DNA of 64,000 nt from Maribacter litoralis (GCF_003075045.1 NZ_QCZD01000003.1:1-64000); one strand, 5' to 3'; numbered from the stretch's first letter, positions 29,971 through 39,253 are shown. Program-made: numbers and translations. The notes: a model not told the origin generated them from the letters alone.

Positions 29971-30150
29971 ATGACCAACAAAATAAAAAGTCTTATTTAC
30001 CTAGCTTGTTTCATCTGTGCTTCTGTAGTATACTATCAAAGCACAAACGAAACAGCACAAGAAGAAATCGTAACCAATACTTACGAACAAGAAGCTGATA
30101 TAGTCATTAACCCTTACAAAACAATGGAGGGAAGGACTCAGACGAATTAA
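29971..30150 (+). CDS. small exported or membrane peptide, unknown function
   Basis: A 59-residue frame starting MTNKIKSLIYLACFICASVV, with a positively charged start and a hydrophobic helix of about 15 residues, then an acidic soluble tail (ETAQEEIVTNTYEQEADIV). It has its own compact unit: a terminator ends 50 nt upstream and another hairpin begins 26 nt after the stop, which supports it being transcribed. No family is recognised. Prediction of such small genes is uncertain. Confidence 0.5.
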   Translation: MTNKIKSLIYLACFICASVVYYQSTNETAQEEIVTNTYEQEADIVINPYKTMEGRTQTN

Positions 30151-30175
30151 AAAAATTTCAGAACAAAACCTACTT

Positions 30176-30204
30176 AAAAGCGCGGCCCAAAAGCCGCGCT
30201 TTTT
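30176..30204 (+). terminator. intrinsic terminator after the 59-residue gene
   Basis: AAAAGCGCGGC and GCCGCGCTTTT form a very GC-rich perfect stem with a 6-nt loop and a T-run. Confidence 0.88.
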
Positions 30205-30313
30205 AATTATCAATACTTTTGCTTTTCCGTTAAAAAACTATTAAATACTCATTACCGCTTAAACCAATCTGTAAAATTCATGTCAAAGTAACAAATACAT
30301 AAAAAAATAAAAC

Positions 30314-30769
30314 ATGAAAAAATTAGTAATGGCCATATTAATAATGGCAGGCATAACTGCAACGGCACAAGATCACCAAAGAAAAGGAAAAAGACGTGAC
30401 ATGAAAGATTTGACCCCAGAACAAGTAGCTACTATTCAGACAAAAAAAATGACATTGGCCTTAGATCTGAACGAGTCTCAACAGAAAAAGATTAAAACGA
30501 TCTTAACGGAAGATGCCACGGCACGTAAAGCAAAAATGGAAGAAAGAAAGGCAAATAAAGAAGAAAGTAAAAAACTTTTGACTTCCGAAGAAAAGTACCA
30601 GATGGAGATTGAGCGTTTAAATCATCAAATTGCACGTAAAGAGCAAATGAAATCTATTCTTAATGATGAGCAATTTGAAAATTGGGAAAAAATGGACCAT
30701 AGAAGAAAAAAGCGCGGCAAGGGCAAAAACAGAGAGAATAGAAAAGAAAAACGCTCTGCCAAAGAATAA
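30314..30769 (+). CDS. Spy/CpxP-like periplasmic protein (LTxxQ type)
   Basis: A 151-residue protein with a signal peptide (ending TATAQ) and a fully helical, highly charged mature part. It carries MKDLTPEQVATIQTKKM near residue 35 and LDLNESQQKKIKTIL, both LTxxQ-like motifs of the Spy/CpxP family, whose members are periplasmic chaperones or stress sensors. The C-terminus is strongly basic (RRKKRGKGKNRENRKEKR). It is a single gene with a terminator after it. Role in envelope stress is inferred from the family. Confidence 0.75.
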   Translation: MKKLVMAILIMAGITATAQDHQRKGKRRDMKDLTPEQVATIQTKKMTLALDLNESQQKKIKTILTEDATARKAKMEERKANKEESKKLLTSEEKYQMEIERLNHQIARKEQMKSILNDEQFENWEKMDHRRKKRGKGKNRENRKEKRSAKE

Positions 30770-30811
30770 ATATTCAATATAATTTTAAATAAAAGATATC
30801 TTCGTTTAAAC

Positions 30812-30844
30812 AAAAAGAGTCCTCAATAGAGGACTCTTTTTTTT
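30812..30844. terminator. bidirectional terminator between the Spy-like gene and hemL
   Basis: AAAAAGAGTCCTC and GAGGACTCTTTTT form a perfect 13-bp stem with a 4-nt loop, with A-run and T-run on both sides. The flanking genes converge on it. Confidence 0.9.
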
Positions 30845-30859
30845 ATCATTTTATTAACC

Positions 30860-32140
30860 TTAAAGCTCTATTTCTCTAAGGGCATTGATGGTTGCATCTA
30901 AGTCTTCATAACTTAAAGCATCGTTTAAGAAGTAACTTTCAAATGCACTTGGAGGCAGGTAAATTCCCTTCTCTAGCATGCCGTGAAAATACTTTTTAAA
31001 AGTTTCGTTGTTTCCTTTTGCAGATGATGCAAAATCGACAACTGGCTCATCAGTAAAATGAACAGAGATCATACTACCGTATCTATTAATTTGATGTGTT
31101 ACCTTTTTCTCTGTCAAAACCTCAGCAATACCTTTATGAAGATATTCAGTTTTCTTTGCTAAACTATCAAACACTTCGGGATTATTGTTCAGCTCTGTCA
31201 ACATCGCTAAACCTGCGCTCATTGCCAGCGGATTTCCACTTAAGGTACCCGCTTGATACACGGGACCATCAGGCGCTAGAAAATCCATTATTTCAGTTCT
31301 TGCGGCAAAAGCTCCTACTGGTAATCCACCTCCAATAACTTTACCATAGGTAACGATATCCGCCTTAATATTCAATACTTCTTGTGCTCCGCCTTTTGCC
31401 AAACGGAAGCCTGTCATCACCTCATCGAAAATCAACAAAATTCCTTCTTGGGTACATATATCGCGAAGTCCTTTTATAAATTCATCCGAAGGTATAATAC
31501 AACCCATATTACCTGCTATAGGTTCTATTATAATGGCTGCCAGTTCTCCTTTGTTGGCATTTACCAATGCCTTTACACTGTCAAGATTATTATAAACAGC
31601 CAATAATGTATCTTTTGCTGTGCCTTGAGTTACACCCGGACTATTTGGACTACCAAAGGTAACGGCACCACTACCCGCTTGTATCAAGAACGAATCTGAA
31701 TGACCATGGTAACAACCAGCAAATTTTATAATCTTATCCTTGCCTGTAAACCCTCTAGCCAAACGAACAGCACTCATACAAGCCTCGGTACCACTATTAA
31801 CAAATCTGATCTTATCCATATTGGGAACCATAGAAATAGCCAACTTGGCTAGCTCTGTCTCAATCTCTGTAGGCATACCGAACGAGGTTCCATTTTGAGC
31901 CTTTTCTACCACTGCATTAATTACCGGCTCATGGGCATGTCCTAAAATTAACGGTCCCCAAGATGCTATATAATCTATAAGCTTGTTACCATCTTCATCG
32001 TATAGATACGCTCCTTTTGCTTTTTTAACGAAAATTGGATCACCGCCAACAGCTTTAAATGCACGCACCGGAGAATTAACACCACCGGGTATATATTTCT
32101 TTGCCTCAGCAAATAAGGCACTACTTCTTTGATAAATCAT
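30860..32140 (-). CDS. hemL: glutamate-1-semialdehyde 2,1-aminomutase
   Basis: A 426-residue cytoplasmic PLP enzyme that converts glutamate-1-semialdehyde to 5-aminolevulinate in the C5 route to haem. It starts [20 protein letters not shown], typical of HemL. The PLP-binding Lys267 is in [18 protein letters not shown], and the family segments [18 protein letters not shown] and [17 protein letters not shown] are intact. Length is normal. It is the last gene of a minus-strand run (PLP enzyme, GH73-LysM lipoprotein, hemL) with an 18-nt gap to the lipoprotein gene. Confidence 0.96.
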   Translation of the reverse strand: MIYQRSSALFAEAKKYIPGGVNSPVRAFKAVGGDPIFVKKAKGAYLYDEDGNKLIDYIASWGPLILGHAHEPVINAVVEKAQNGTSFGMPTEIETELAKLAISMVPNMDKIRFVNSGTEACMSAVRLARGFTGKDKIIKFAGCYHGHSDSFLIQAGSGAVTFGSPNSPGVTQGTAKDTLLAVYNNLDSVKALVNANKGELAAIIIEPIAGNMGCIIPSDEFIKGLRDICTQEGILLIFDEVMTGFRLAKGGAQEVLNIKADIVTYGKVIGGGLPVGAFAARTEIMDFLAPDGPVYQAGTLSGNPLAMSAGLAMLTELNNNPEVFDSLAKKTEYLHKGIAEVLTEKKVTHQINRYGSMISVHFTDEPVVDFASSAKGNNETFKKYFHGMLEKGIYLPPSAFESYFLNDALSYEDLDATINALREIEL

Positions 32141-32158
32141 ATGCTCTATTGATTTTTA

Positions 32159-32983
32159 CTACTTTTTTACTTTAAGCGGTTGACCTATAGATAGATCAGA
32201 ACTACGCAAATTATTCATTTGCATGAGTTCATCAACACTTAAATAATATTTTTTTGATAAAGAGTACAACGTGTCTCCTTTTTGTACCGTATGTATATTA
32301 TCCGCACCGGTAACTACAACCGTATTATCTGTATAGCCCGCCTTTTTTATTTGTTTGTCATACTTATGCAGGTCATACTTTTCAATTAAATAAATTAACT
32401 TTTGCGGGTATCTTGGGTCTGTGGCATAACCCGCTTTACGCAAACCTCTAGCCCAACCTTTGTAATCTGTATGTTTTAATTCGAAAAGAAAAGCATACCT
32501 AGACCTAGTGGTCAAAAATATGCTGTGATCCCTAAATGAATACATGGGGTGATTGTATTTTCTAAAGCATTCTCCCTTTTCATCATCATCATGAAAATCA
32601 TAATCGCCTTCCCAACCTTTATGGCATTTTATACCAAAATGGTTGTTGGTCTTCATAGCCAATTCGCCCTTTCCATTACCACTTTCCAAGAGTCCTTGAG
32701 CTAAAGTTATGCTGGCAGGAATACCATAACCCATCATTTCTAGCTGAGCAGTTTCGGCAAATGTTTCTATATATTCTGCAGGTGAATCTATCTTAAACCT
32801 TATGAACTTAGAAGGCTCCGCTGGTAATTCTGCATTGTCGGAGTTTTTTGAAATATCTTTATTAGAATTTCTTCGTTCATTTTGAACATTCTTGGTTCGT
32901 AATTGATCCGAATATCTTTTTTTAGATTTACAAGAGGTTAGTGCAACACCCGCCAACAAAACCAATAAAATTATCTTTTTCAT
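32159..32983 (-). CDS. GH73 glucosaminidase-LysM lipoprotein (peptidoglycan hydrolase)
   Basis: A 274-residue lipoprotein (lipobox ALTSC, Cys at 18) with a polar linker. The glucosaminidase domain (about 70-215) includes GIPASITLAQGLLESGNGKG with the conserved Glu, NHFGIKCHKGWEGD, and YATDPRYPQKLIYLIEKYDL. A C-terminal LysM domain (about 228-273, HTVQKGDTLYSLSKKYYLSV) should bind peptidoglycan. It likely cuts beta-1,4 GlcNAc bonds in the cell wall during growth or turnover. The start overlaps the upstream PLP gene by 4 nt, so the two are translationally coupled. A TACCTTTG match at 32999-32992 may give a further internal promoter. Confidence 0.9.
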   Translation of the reverse strand: MKKIILLVLLAGVALTSCKSKKRYSDQLRTKNVQNERRNSNKDISKNSDNAELPAEPSKFIRFKIDSPAEYIETFAETAQLEMMGYGIPASITLAQGLLESGNGKGELAMKTNNHFGIKCHKGWEGDYDFHDDDEKGECFRKYNHPMYSFRDHSIFLTTRSRYAFLFELKHTDYKGWARGLRKAGYATDPRYPQKLIYLIEKYDLHKYDKQIKKAGYTDNTVVVTGADNIHTVQKGDTLYSLSKKYYLSVDELMQMNNLRSSDLSIGQPLKVKK

Positions 32984-33885
32984 ATATGTAACAAAGGTAA
33001 ATTTTTCTTTTTCAGTATACTATTCATACCAGTAATACCTTGTAGTCCTCCAGTATGTATTGCCAAAATTTTGGTTCCCGGGGCAAAAGTATCAAGCTTG
33101 ATCATTTGATACAAACCAAACATCATTTTTCCGGTGTAAATAGGATCTAGGGGTATTTGTGTTTTTTGCTTGAAATCATTAATAAACCGTACCAATTCCT
33201 CCGTTACTTTGGCATATCCCCCAAAATGGAAATCATTGTTTACTTCCCAATTCTCTTTCTTTACCATCTTTTGTATCTCAGCTTTTAAGAAATCACCTTT
33301 TAAAGCCGAAAACCCGATGATGCGTTGTTGAAGAGCCGAAGCATTAATTACCCCAGAAACGGTACCACCAGTACCTACACTGCAACAGATAATATTAAAT
33401 TGTTCGTCATTTTGGGTAATAATCTCTTCACAGCCTTTAATCGCCAAACTGTTTGTCCCCCCCTCTGGAACCAAATAGAATTCTCCAAACTCATTTTTTA
33501 ACCGTTCAATGAAAATCTCTTCTTCTTTTTGCCGGTACGCTTCCCTGCTAATGAATTTAAACCGCATACCATCTTCATGGGCTTTTTGTAATGTAGTATT
33601 CTTCTGCCATGAATTCTGCAGTTCTTCACCACGTATTACCCCTATAGCTTTCAATCCATTTTCTTTAGCAGCATAAGCGGTTGCCGCAATATGATTGGAA
33701 TATGCTCCACCAAAGGTCAAAATAGTGCTTTTACCCTGTGCTTGGGCTGCAAAAATATTGTACTTGAGTTTTCTAAATTTATTACCTGATATAAACGGAT
33801 GAAGTAAATCTTCGCGCTTTATTACTACTGTAATATTTTTTTCTGCGAATAACCGTAGTTCAACAAATTGATTTATGCTTTGCAA
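32980..33885 (-). CDS. ACC deaminase/D-cysteine desulfhydrase-family PLP enzyme
   Basis: A 301-residue cytoplasmic fold-type II PLP enzyme. The PLP Lys is in SGNKFRKLKYN (Lys36), followed by FGGAYSNHIAATAYAAKENG and the phosphate-binding CSVGTGGTVSGV loop. Members act on D-cysteine, 1-aminocyclopropane-1-carboxylate or related amino acids; D-cysteine desulfhydrase activity is more common outside plant-associated bacteria, but this is not decided here. The C-terminus IHTGGLQGITGM is family-typical. It overlaps the next gene by 4 nt and lies 12 nt downstream of a small HExxH-containing gene. Confidence 0.85.
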   Translation of the reverse strand: MQSINQFVELRLFAEKNITVVIKREDLLHPFISGNKFRKLKYNIFAAQAQGKSTILTFGGAYSNHIAATAYAAKENGLKAIGVIRGEELQNSWQKNTTLQKAHEDGMRFKFISREAYRQKEEEIFIERLKNEFGEFYLVPEGGTNSLAIKGCEEIITQNDEQFNIICCSVGTGGTVSGVINASALQQRIIGFSALKGDFLKAEIQKMVKKENWEVNNDFHFGGYAKVTEELVRFINDFKQKTQIPLDPIYTGKMMFGLYQMIKLDTFAPGTKILAIHTGGLQGITGMNSILKKKNLPLLHI

Positions 33886-33897
33886 AAAGGGCGAATT

Positions 33898-34227
33898 TTA
33901 GCGCCAAAGATATTTAATAAAGCTAAACGTTCTTCTATTAGACAAATAATCCATATCATTTTCATGCATATATGCCTCTCTCTCAAAGCTTAGGTTTTGA
34001 TATGCTTTATAAGTATCCAAATAACAAATGGTTCTAATTGCCCATTCTGTTAGATAAAGAACGTAAAAAGGAAGAATCAATAATTCTTGCTGCTGACGCA
34101 AATGAATTTTCTCGTGATTTATAAGTACATCGTCATTTTTTAAACTTCCATTTTTTAGAAATATGAACGGCCATAGTGAAAGACCCACATAATTTTTATA
34201 GAAGAAATGTCTAAATACCAGAATCAT
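33898..34227 (-). CDS. small membrane-associated protein with HExxH motif, unknown
   Basis: 109 residues from the ATG at 34227 (MILVFRHFFYKNYVG); an ATG 13 codons upstream is possible. The sequence has INHEKIHLRQQQELLILPFYVLYLTEWAI in consecutive segments: an HExxH zinc-binding motif directly followed by a hydrophobic helix, then FEREAYMHENDMDYL, which offers a downstream Glu as third ligand. This arrangement recalls M56/M48-type integral membrane metallopeptidases, but the protein is far shorter than those families. The stop lies 12 nt before the PLP enzyme gene, so it may head that operon. A TATCTTTG -7 match lies at 34259-34252. Confidence 0.6.
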   Translation of the reverse strand: MILVFRHFFYKNYVGLSLWPFIFLKNGSLKNDDVLINHEKIHLRQQQELLILPFYVLYLTEWAIRTICYLDTYKAYQNLSFEREAYMHENDMDYLSNRRTFSFIKYLWR

Positions 34228-34352
34228 AGAAATACTTTGACAATAGAAATACAAAGATAAAGCCAAAAATAGTTCAACTAAAGAATACTAGTTTTTATTG
34301 CCAACAAAACCGATTAAAGGTTCAACCTTGGCTTAAGCACTTTTAACACTAA

Positions 34353-34583
<231 letters not shown>

Positions 34584-34659
34584 GTTTTTAACATAGCTCG
34601 GCATGATATTTGTTAATATTTTCAATAGAAAAAATAAGTACTTATAAAGATATAACGTT

Positions 34660-35229
34660 ATGAAAAACATCAAATTACTTGGCTTACCCTTGCTACTTTT
34701 AGTTTTTATTACATCTTGCTCATCGGTAAGCGTTCTGTCCGATTACGACCAAAAAGCTGATTTTAACGGCTACAAATCATATGCATTTTATAAAACAGGT
34801 ATAGATAAAGCGCAGATTTCCGATTTAGATAAAAAGCGTATTCTACGTGCCATAGAAACCGAAATGAGCACTAGAGGATTTGTAAAATCTGAAAACCCCG
34901 ATCTATTGGTAAGTATTTTCACCAAAGAACAAGAACGCGTTGATGTTTACAATAACAATTACGGCTGGGGCGGAGCTTGGGGCTGGGGATATAACCCTTG
35001 GGCCTGGGGACCTGGTTTTGGCTGGGGAGGCACTAGTGTAAGCGCTAGCACACAAGGCTCTTTATATATTGATTTGATTGACAACAAAACCAATGAGCTG
35101 GTTTGGCAAGGTAAAGGCGTAGGAACCTTATCAAATACCAGTAATATTGCTAAAAAAGAAGAACGCATCAAAGAATTTGTTTCTCAGATACTAGAACAAT
35201 ATCCACCTAACGCTGTGGCAATGAAATAA
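34660..35229 (+). CDS. DUF4136 lipoprotein
   Basis: A 189-residue lipoprotein (lipobox FITSC, Cys at 20). The DUF4136 start reads SDYDQKADFNGYKSYAFYKT, and the family ending LVWQGKGVGTLSN and KEERIKEFVSQILEQYPP are intact. A Gly/Trp-rich insert (NYGWGGAWGWGYNPWAWGPG) sits in the middle, as in many homologues. It is anchored to a membrane; function is unknown. A strong terminator follows 15 nt after the stop. Confidence 0.85.
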   Translation: MKNIKLLGLPLLLLVFITSCSSVSVLSDYDQKADFNGYKSYAFYKTGIDKAQISDLDKKRILRAIETEMSTRGFVKSENPDLLVSIFTKEQERVDVYNNNYGWGGAWGWGYNPWAWGPGFGWGGTSVSASTQGSLYIDLIDNKTNELVWQGKGVGTLSNTSNIAKKEERIKEFVSQILEQYPPNAVAMK

Positions 35230-35245
35230 AACATTATTGATATTA

Positions 35246-35280
35246 AAAAACGGACTTATAGTTTCTATAAGTCCGTTTTT
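35246..35280. terminator. bidirectional terminator
   Basis: AAAAACGGACTTATA and TATAAGTCCGTTTTT form a perfect 15-bp stem with a 5-nt loop between convergent genes (DUF4136 lipoprotein and Lrp regulator). Confidence 0.92.
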
Positions 35281-35292
35281 GTATCATAACCC

Positions 35293-35760
35293 TTATAACA
35301 ATGGAAAATATGTACTGTTTTTCACTTCATTTAGCACAAATGCACTTTTTACGCCACCAATACTAGGTAATGAAGCTATCTTAAATTTAGCAAAATCATA
35401 ATAGGCATCTAAATTCTTAACGACTACTTTAAGCAGAAAATCGAACTCCCCACCTACCACAAAGCACTCTACAACCTCTGGATATGTTTTTACCTGCTCA
35501 AAGAAATCATCCATCATGGCGCCTTTTTGTGCTTCCAAAGACACAAAACTAAAAACGGTAATGCTATCCTCAATTTTATCCTTATTCAAGATAGCTACAT
35601 AGTTTTGTATAAACCCATCTTGCTCAAGCCGTCTTACCCGTTCATAAACCGGTGTTTTTGTTAGTCCTAACTGTTCCGCTATTGATTTAGCACCTGTTTT
35701 AGCATCCTTCTGCAAAATCTTTAAAATCTCCCTATCTATATAATCTAATTTTTCCATCAT
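35293..35760 (-). CDS. Lrp/AsnC-family transcription regulator
   Basis: About 155 residues from the ATG at 35760 or 35757 (MEKLDYIDREILKILQKDAK); the in-frame ATG at 35781 is less likely. An N-terminal winged helix-turn-helix (about 5-60, SIAEQLGLTKTPVYERVRRL) is followed by a RAM effector-binding domain (about 70-155, VVECFVVGGEFDFLLKVVV). These proteins bind amino acids and control amino acid genes as octamers or dimers. It is divergent from the aromatic amino acid hydroxylase gene with a 157-nt AT-rich gap, so it probably controls that gene in response to an amino acid; this is inference. Confidence 0.92.
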   Translation of the reverse strand: MMEKLDYIDREILKILQKDAKTGAKSIAEQLGLTKTPVYERVRRLEQDGFIQNYVAILNKDKIEDSITVFSFVSLEAQKGAMMDDFFEQVKTYPEVVECFVVGGEFDFLLKVVVKNLDAYYDFAKFKIASLPSIGGVKSAFVLNEVKNSTYFPLL

Positions 35761-35917
35761 AACTTTTTCCTTAATACACAATTCAATTCATCCTTAAAAA
35801 GTATTATTTCCTTTATTAATACATTTAAAAAGTGATTTTCACCAAATTAAATATTATTAACAAATAATTGATCTATAAATTATATATTTAATAGAATTAA
35901 TTTAAGCTTTAACGATT

Positions 35918-37681
35918 ATGAAGCAGGGCAATACTACGTATGAAAGCAATCCTATTTTAGATAAACTTCCTAAGCATTTAAGGCAGTATATTAAGCCCCA
36001 AAATTATAAGGACTACACGCCCATTAACCAAGCCGTATGGCGTTATGTTATGCGAAAAAATGTAGATTACCTTAGCAGGGTTGCGCACAAATCATATACA
36101 GAAGGATTACGCAAAACCGGAATCTCCATAGACAACATACCCAACATGTATGGTATGAACCGTATTCTTAAGAATTTGGGTTGGGCTGCGGTTGCCGTAG
36201 ATGGCTTTATCCCACCCGCTGCGTTTATGGAATTTCAAGCCTACAATGTACTGGTCATCGCTTCAGATATTCGACAGTTAGAAAACATTGCCTATACCCC
36301 CGCACCAGATATTATTCATGAAGGTGCCGGTCACGCTCCTATTATTGCCAACCCAGAATATGCTGCATACTTAAGACGTTTTGGAGAAATTGGATGTAAA
36401 GCCATTTCCAGTGCAAAAGATTTTGAGCTGTACGAAGCTGTTCGTCATTTATCCATCATAAAAGAAGCCAAAGGCACATCGCTTATAGAAATTGAAAAGG
36501 CTGAAAAGCATATTGAGCACTTACAAGAAAACATGGGTAAACCCAGCGAAATGGCACTCATAAGAAACCTACATTGGTGGACGGTTGAATACGGACTTAT
36601 AGGTACTTTAGAAGACCCTAAGATTTATGGAGCGGGACTACTTTCTTCTATCGGAGAAAGCCAATGGTGCATGACTGATAATGTTAAAAAACTACCTTAC
36701 TCTATTGAAGCGGCAAGAACATCTTTTGATATTACCAAACCACAACCTCAACTATTTGTAACGCCAGATTTCGCTTTTTTGAGTCAGGTGTTGGAGGATT
36801 TTGCCAATACCATGGCATTACGTACTGGGGGACTCTCTGGATTGCAAAAACTCATCAACTCAAAGGAATTGGGAACTATTGAGCTTAGTACGGGGTTACA
36901 GATTTCCGGTAATTTTGAGTCGCTTATAGAACACAACGGAAAACCCATTTACTTTCAGACCAAAGGAAAATCTGCGCTTGCCTACAGAGAAAAAGAATTG
37001 GTTGGCCAAGATGCAAATCAACATGGAGCTGGTTTTGGATCCCCTATCGGTAGACTTAAAGGCATCAATATTCCCATAGAAGATATGAGTCCGCGCGATC
37101 TTAAAGCCTATAAAATATATGAGGGAGAAATTGTTTCTTTAGATTTTACCGGCGGAATCAATGTTACCGGAAAAATAGTTACCGGCACACGTAACCTTCA
37201 AGGTCGTATCATTCTGATCACTTTCGAAAATTGCAAAGTAACCCACAAGGGAACCATTCTTTTTGAATCTAATAACGAGTTGTACAATATGGCGATTGGG
37301 GAAGAAATTGTTTCTGCCTATCACGGCCCGGCAGATTTAAAGAGTTTTGACCTCTTAGACCATTCATTAAGTACCAATACCACAAATGAAGGTACAGAAG
37401 ACCTGAGCGAATTAGAATCCTATTACAAAATGATAAGGGATTTTAGAGAGGAAAAAAACACCATTATTTCAAGAACAAAAGTATTTCAAGAAATACAGGA
37501 AAAGTACCCTACGGACTGGTTATTGCCCATTGAAATTTACGAGCTTGCCGTAAAAAGCAATGAAAATAAATTAATCAAAAGTATTGAAGAACACCTGGAA
37601 AACATTAAACTTGACCAACCTAATTTAGGACAATTAATTGATGACGGACTAGAATTAGCTACGGTAAAATCGCTGGTTTGA
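35918..37681 (+). CDS. aromatic amino acid hydroxylase (phenylalanine 4-monooxygenase-like)
   Basis: A 587-residue cytoplasmic enzyme, long for the bacterial family (about 260-300 residues). The iron-binding core is in the first 330 residues: HEGAGH (His134 and His139) and Glu223 in LHWWTVEYGL match the two-His-one-Glu facial triad of tetrahydropterin-dependent hydroxylases. The C-terminal half (about 340-587) is an extra region with a beta-rich segment (GEIVSLDFTGGINVTGKIVTG) and a helical end (YYKMIRDFREEKNTIISRTK). The reaction is probably phenylalanine to tyrosine with pterin; tryptophan or tyrosine are possible. The divergent Lrp regulator suggests amino acid control. Its 3' end overlaps the DUF4230 gene tail-to-tail by 23 nt. 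Confidence 0.88.
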   Translation: MKQGNTTYESNPILDKLPKHLRQYIKPQNYKDYTPINQAVWRYVMRKNVDYLSRVAHKSYTEGLRKTGISIDNIPNMYGMNRILKNLGWAAVAVDGFIPPAAFMEFQAYNVLVIASDIRQLENIAYTPAPDIIHEGAGHAPIIANPEYAAYLRRFGEIGCKAISSAKDFELYEAVRHLSIIKEAKGTSLIEIEKAEKHIEHLQENMGKPSEMALIRNLHWWTVEYGLIGTLEDPKIYGAGLLSSIGESQWCMTDNVKKLPYSIEAARTSFDITKPQPQLFVTPDFAFLSQVLEDFANTMALRTGGLSGLQKLINSKELGTIELSTGLQISGNFESLIEHNGKPIYFQTKGKSALAYREKELVGQDANQHGAGFGSPIGRLKGINIPIEDMSPRDLKAYKIYEGEIVSLDFTGGINVTGKIVTGTRNLQGRIILITFENCKVTHKGTILFESNNELYNMAIGEEIVSAYHGPADLKSFDLLDHSLSTNTTNEGTEDLSELESYYKMIRDFREEKNTIISRTKVFQEIQEKYPTDWLLPIEIYELAVKSNENKLIKSIEEHLENIKLDQPNLGQLIDDGLELATVKSLV

Positions 37682-38285
37682 TCGCTTGCAAACCCTCTAA
37701 AGATTCAATAGTCTGTTCTTGGTACGTTAGTCGCCAACCCATAGAATTGGTAAGAATATAGAATTTCTGCAATTCGCTGATCAGCCTGTTTTCTGCATTC
37801 GTACGCAGTGCAGACGCTTCTACTTTTTTCATTAAAGAAGCTTTTACGGTTTTCTTGATCTTGTTATAATCGGCAGCATCAAACTGGTTCAGGTAATCTG
37901 CAGTAACGTCGTAGTATTCAAAATCCGGATTTAGGTTAATTTCCGCTTCCGGTATGCTATTAATTTTCACTGTTTTGGTCGCTTGATCCACTTCAAATTC
38001 AATCTTACTTAAATCATAAGCTACCGTTACATCTGCATTTACTACTACTAACGCTTTTTTCTCTGCTCGTAATAACGGACCAAAAAGTTCTTTCGAGTCT
38101 TTATAATTATATACCTCGGCAAAATGACCCTCTGTAACTATTAGCTTGGATACATTGGTAATTTCTTGCTGAATAAGCATGGAATTTTCCTCAAGAATAG
38201 ATTGATCCTCTTTTCCATCATTACAGGAACGTATAATCAAGACAACCGCTAAAGTAATTAGAACGCCAGCTATAAATTTTTTCAT
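37659..38285 (-). CDS. DUF4230 protein, membrane-anchored
   Basis: A 208-residue protein with one N-terminal membrane segment (about 4-19, FIAGVLITLAVVLIIR) and a periplasmic DUF4230 domain (ISKLIVTEGHFAEVYNYKD-like start, KKALVVVNADVTVAYDLSKI, then a helical C-terminus). Function is unknown. It overlaps the GSCFA gene upstream by 4 nt, and it is the last gene of the alaS side of a minus-strand group. It overlaps the hydroxylase gene tail-to-tail, so transcripts from both strands meet here without an intrinsic terminator. Confidence 0.85.
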   Translation of the reverse strand: MKKFIAGVLITLAVVLIIRSCNDGKEDQSILEENSMLIQQEITNVSKLIVTEGHFAEVYNYKDSKELFGPLLRAEKKALVVVNADVTVAYDLSKIEFEVDQATKTVKINSIPEAEINLNPDFEYYDVTADYLNQFDAADYNKIKKTVKASLMKKVEASALRTNAENRLISELQKFYILTNSMGWRLTYQEQTIESLEGLQAIKPAILP

Positions 38286-39253
38286 GCTTTTGAAATTTCG
38301 AAGTCTATAAAAGGATATGCTTTCCGTATATACGCAATCTTTTTACTTAACGATGTTAAAAATTTTTGATGTGCTTCACTTTCTGGATTAAATGGTCTAT
38401 GTTGCAAACCGCGTTGAACCTCATCAACTTTTTTCATGTCATCGGTAATACTATCGTTGATCCACACCTCAACAAACTTTTCCCAAATATAAGCGATTGC
38501 CGTTTCGTTTGGGTGGATCATATCCTTGGCATAAAAGCGGTAATCCCTAAGCTCATCCATCATAATTTCATAGCTTTCAAAATACGAAGCAAGAGGTGAA
38601 AAATTTGAAGTTTCTATAATCTGATGAATTGCCGAAATAAGATGCGATTTACTTCTTTGATTTTCTACAAAGCCGTCTTTTAAATGCCTAACAGGAGAAA
38701 CCGTAAAAATGACATGGGCTGTTGAATTTACAGATTGTATTATGGCAATAATTCGCTTTAAACTCTCTCTCACATCATCAACACTCAATAACTCTTTTGT
38801 AAAATTGGTTTGAGGTACCTTATGGCAATTTGCTACAATTTCACCGCTATCTTTATTACGATACACCCAAGCCGTGCCTAAAGTAATTAATACATGACTT
38901 GCCACTTTTAATTGCTCAGCAGTTTGATCTAATGCCGTATTTAAATCTACGACCAGTTGTTCTTTGGATGGGTTACTTAAACCAGAATGCGCATCAAAAC
39001 AATGCCATTGCTCATTCTCATTAAACACATCTTTTTCAGTAAACACCTCTTGATGAACAGACTTTTTAATCAGTTTTTCAATTGCCAAGGGATGAAACAG
39101 TATCCCAAACGGATTCTGTAACCCTTGAAATTTATAGTATTCTAATTTTGCCCCAATATTCTCAGAAAAACAGGAACCCAAAATCAATAACTGACTTGAA
39201 TAGTCAATTGGATTTTTAGATTTCAATAATGGTATTTTGGTTAAGAGATTCAT
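38282..39253 (-). CDS. GSCFA-domain protein
   Basis: A 323-residue protein that begins with the family block LLILGSCFSENIGAKLEYYK. It also has NPFGILFHPLAIE and TLGTAWVYRNKDSGEIVANCH, and MIHPNETAIAYIWEKF near the end. GSCFA is a Bacteroidota-rich family with an SGNH-like fold; the GSC(F) block with Ser and the C-terminal D-x-x-H-like HPN segment suggest an esterase or acyltransferase-type site, but no activity is proven. No signal peptide is visible. It overlaps DUF4230 by 4 nt and the TPR lipoprotein by 4 nt, so the three genes are tightly coupled. Confidence 0.88.
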   Translation of the reverse strand: MNLLTKIPLLKSKNPIDYSSQLLILGSCFSENIGAKLEYYKFQGLQNPFGILFHPLAIEKLIKKSVHQEVFTEKDVFNENEQWHCFDAHSGLSNPSKEQLVVDLNTALDQTAEQLKVASHVLITLGTAWVYRNKDSGEIVANCHKVPQTNFTKELLSVDDVRESLKRIIAIIQSVNSTAHVIFTVSPVRHLKDGFVENQRSKSHLISAIHQIIETSNFSPLASYFESYEIMMDELRDYRFYAKDMIHPNETAIAYIWEKFVEVWINDSITDDMKKVDEVQRGLQHRPFNPESEAHQKFLTSLSKKIAYIRKAYPFIDFEISKA

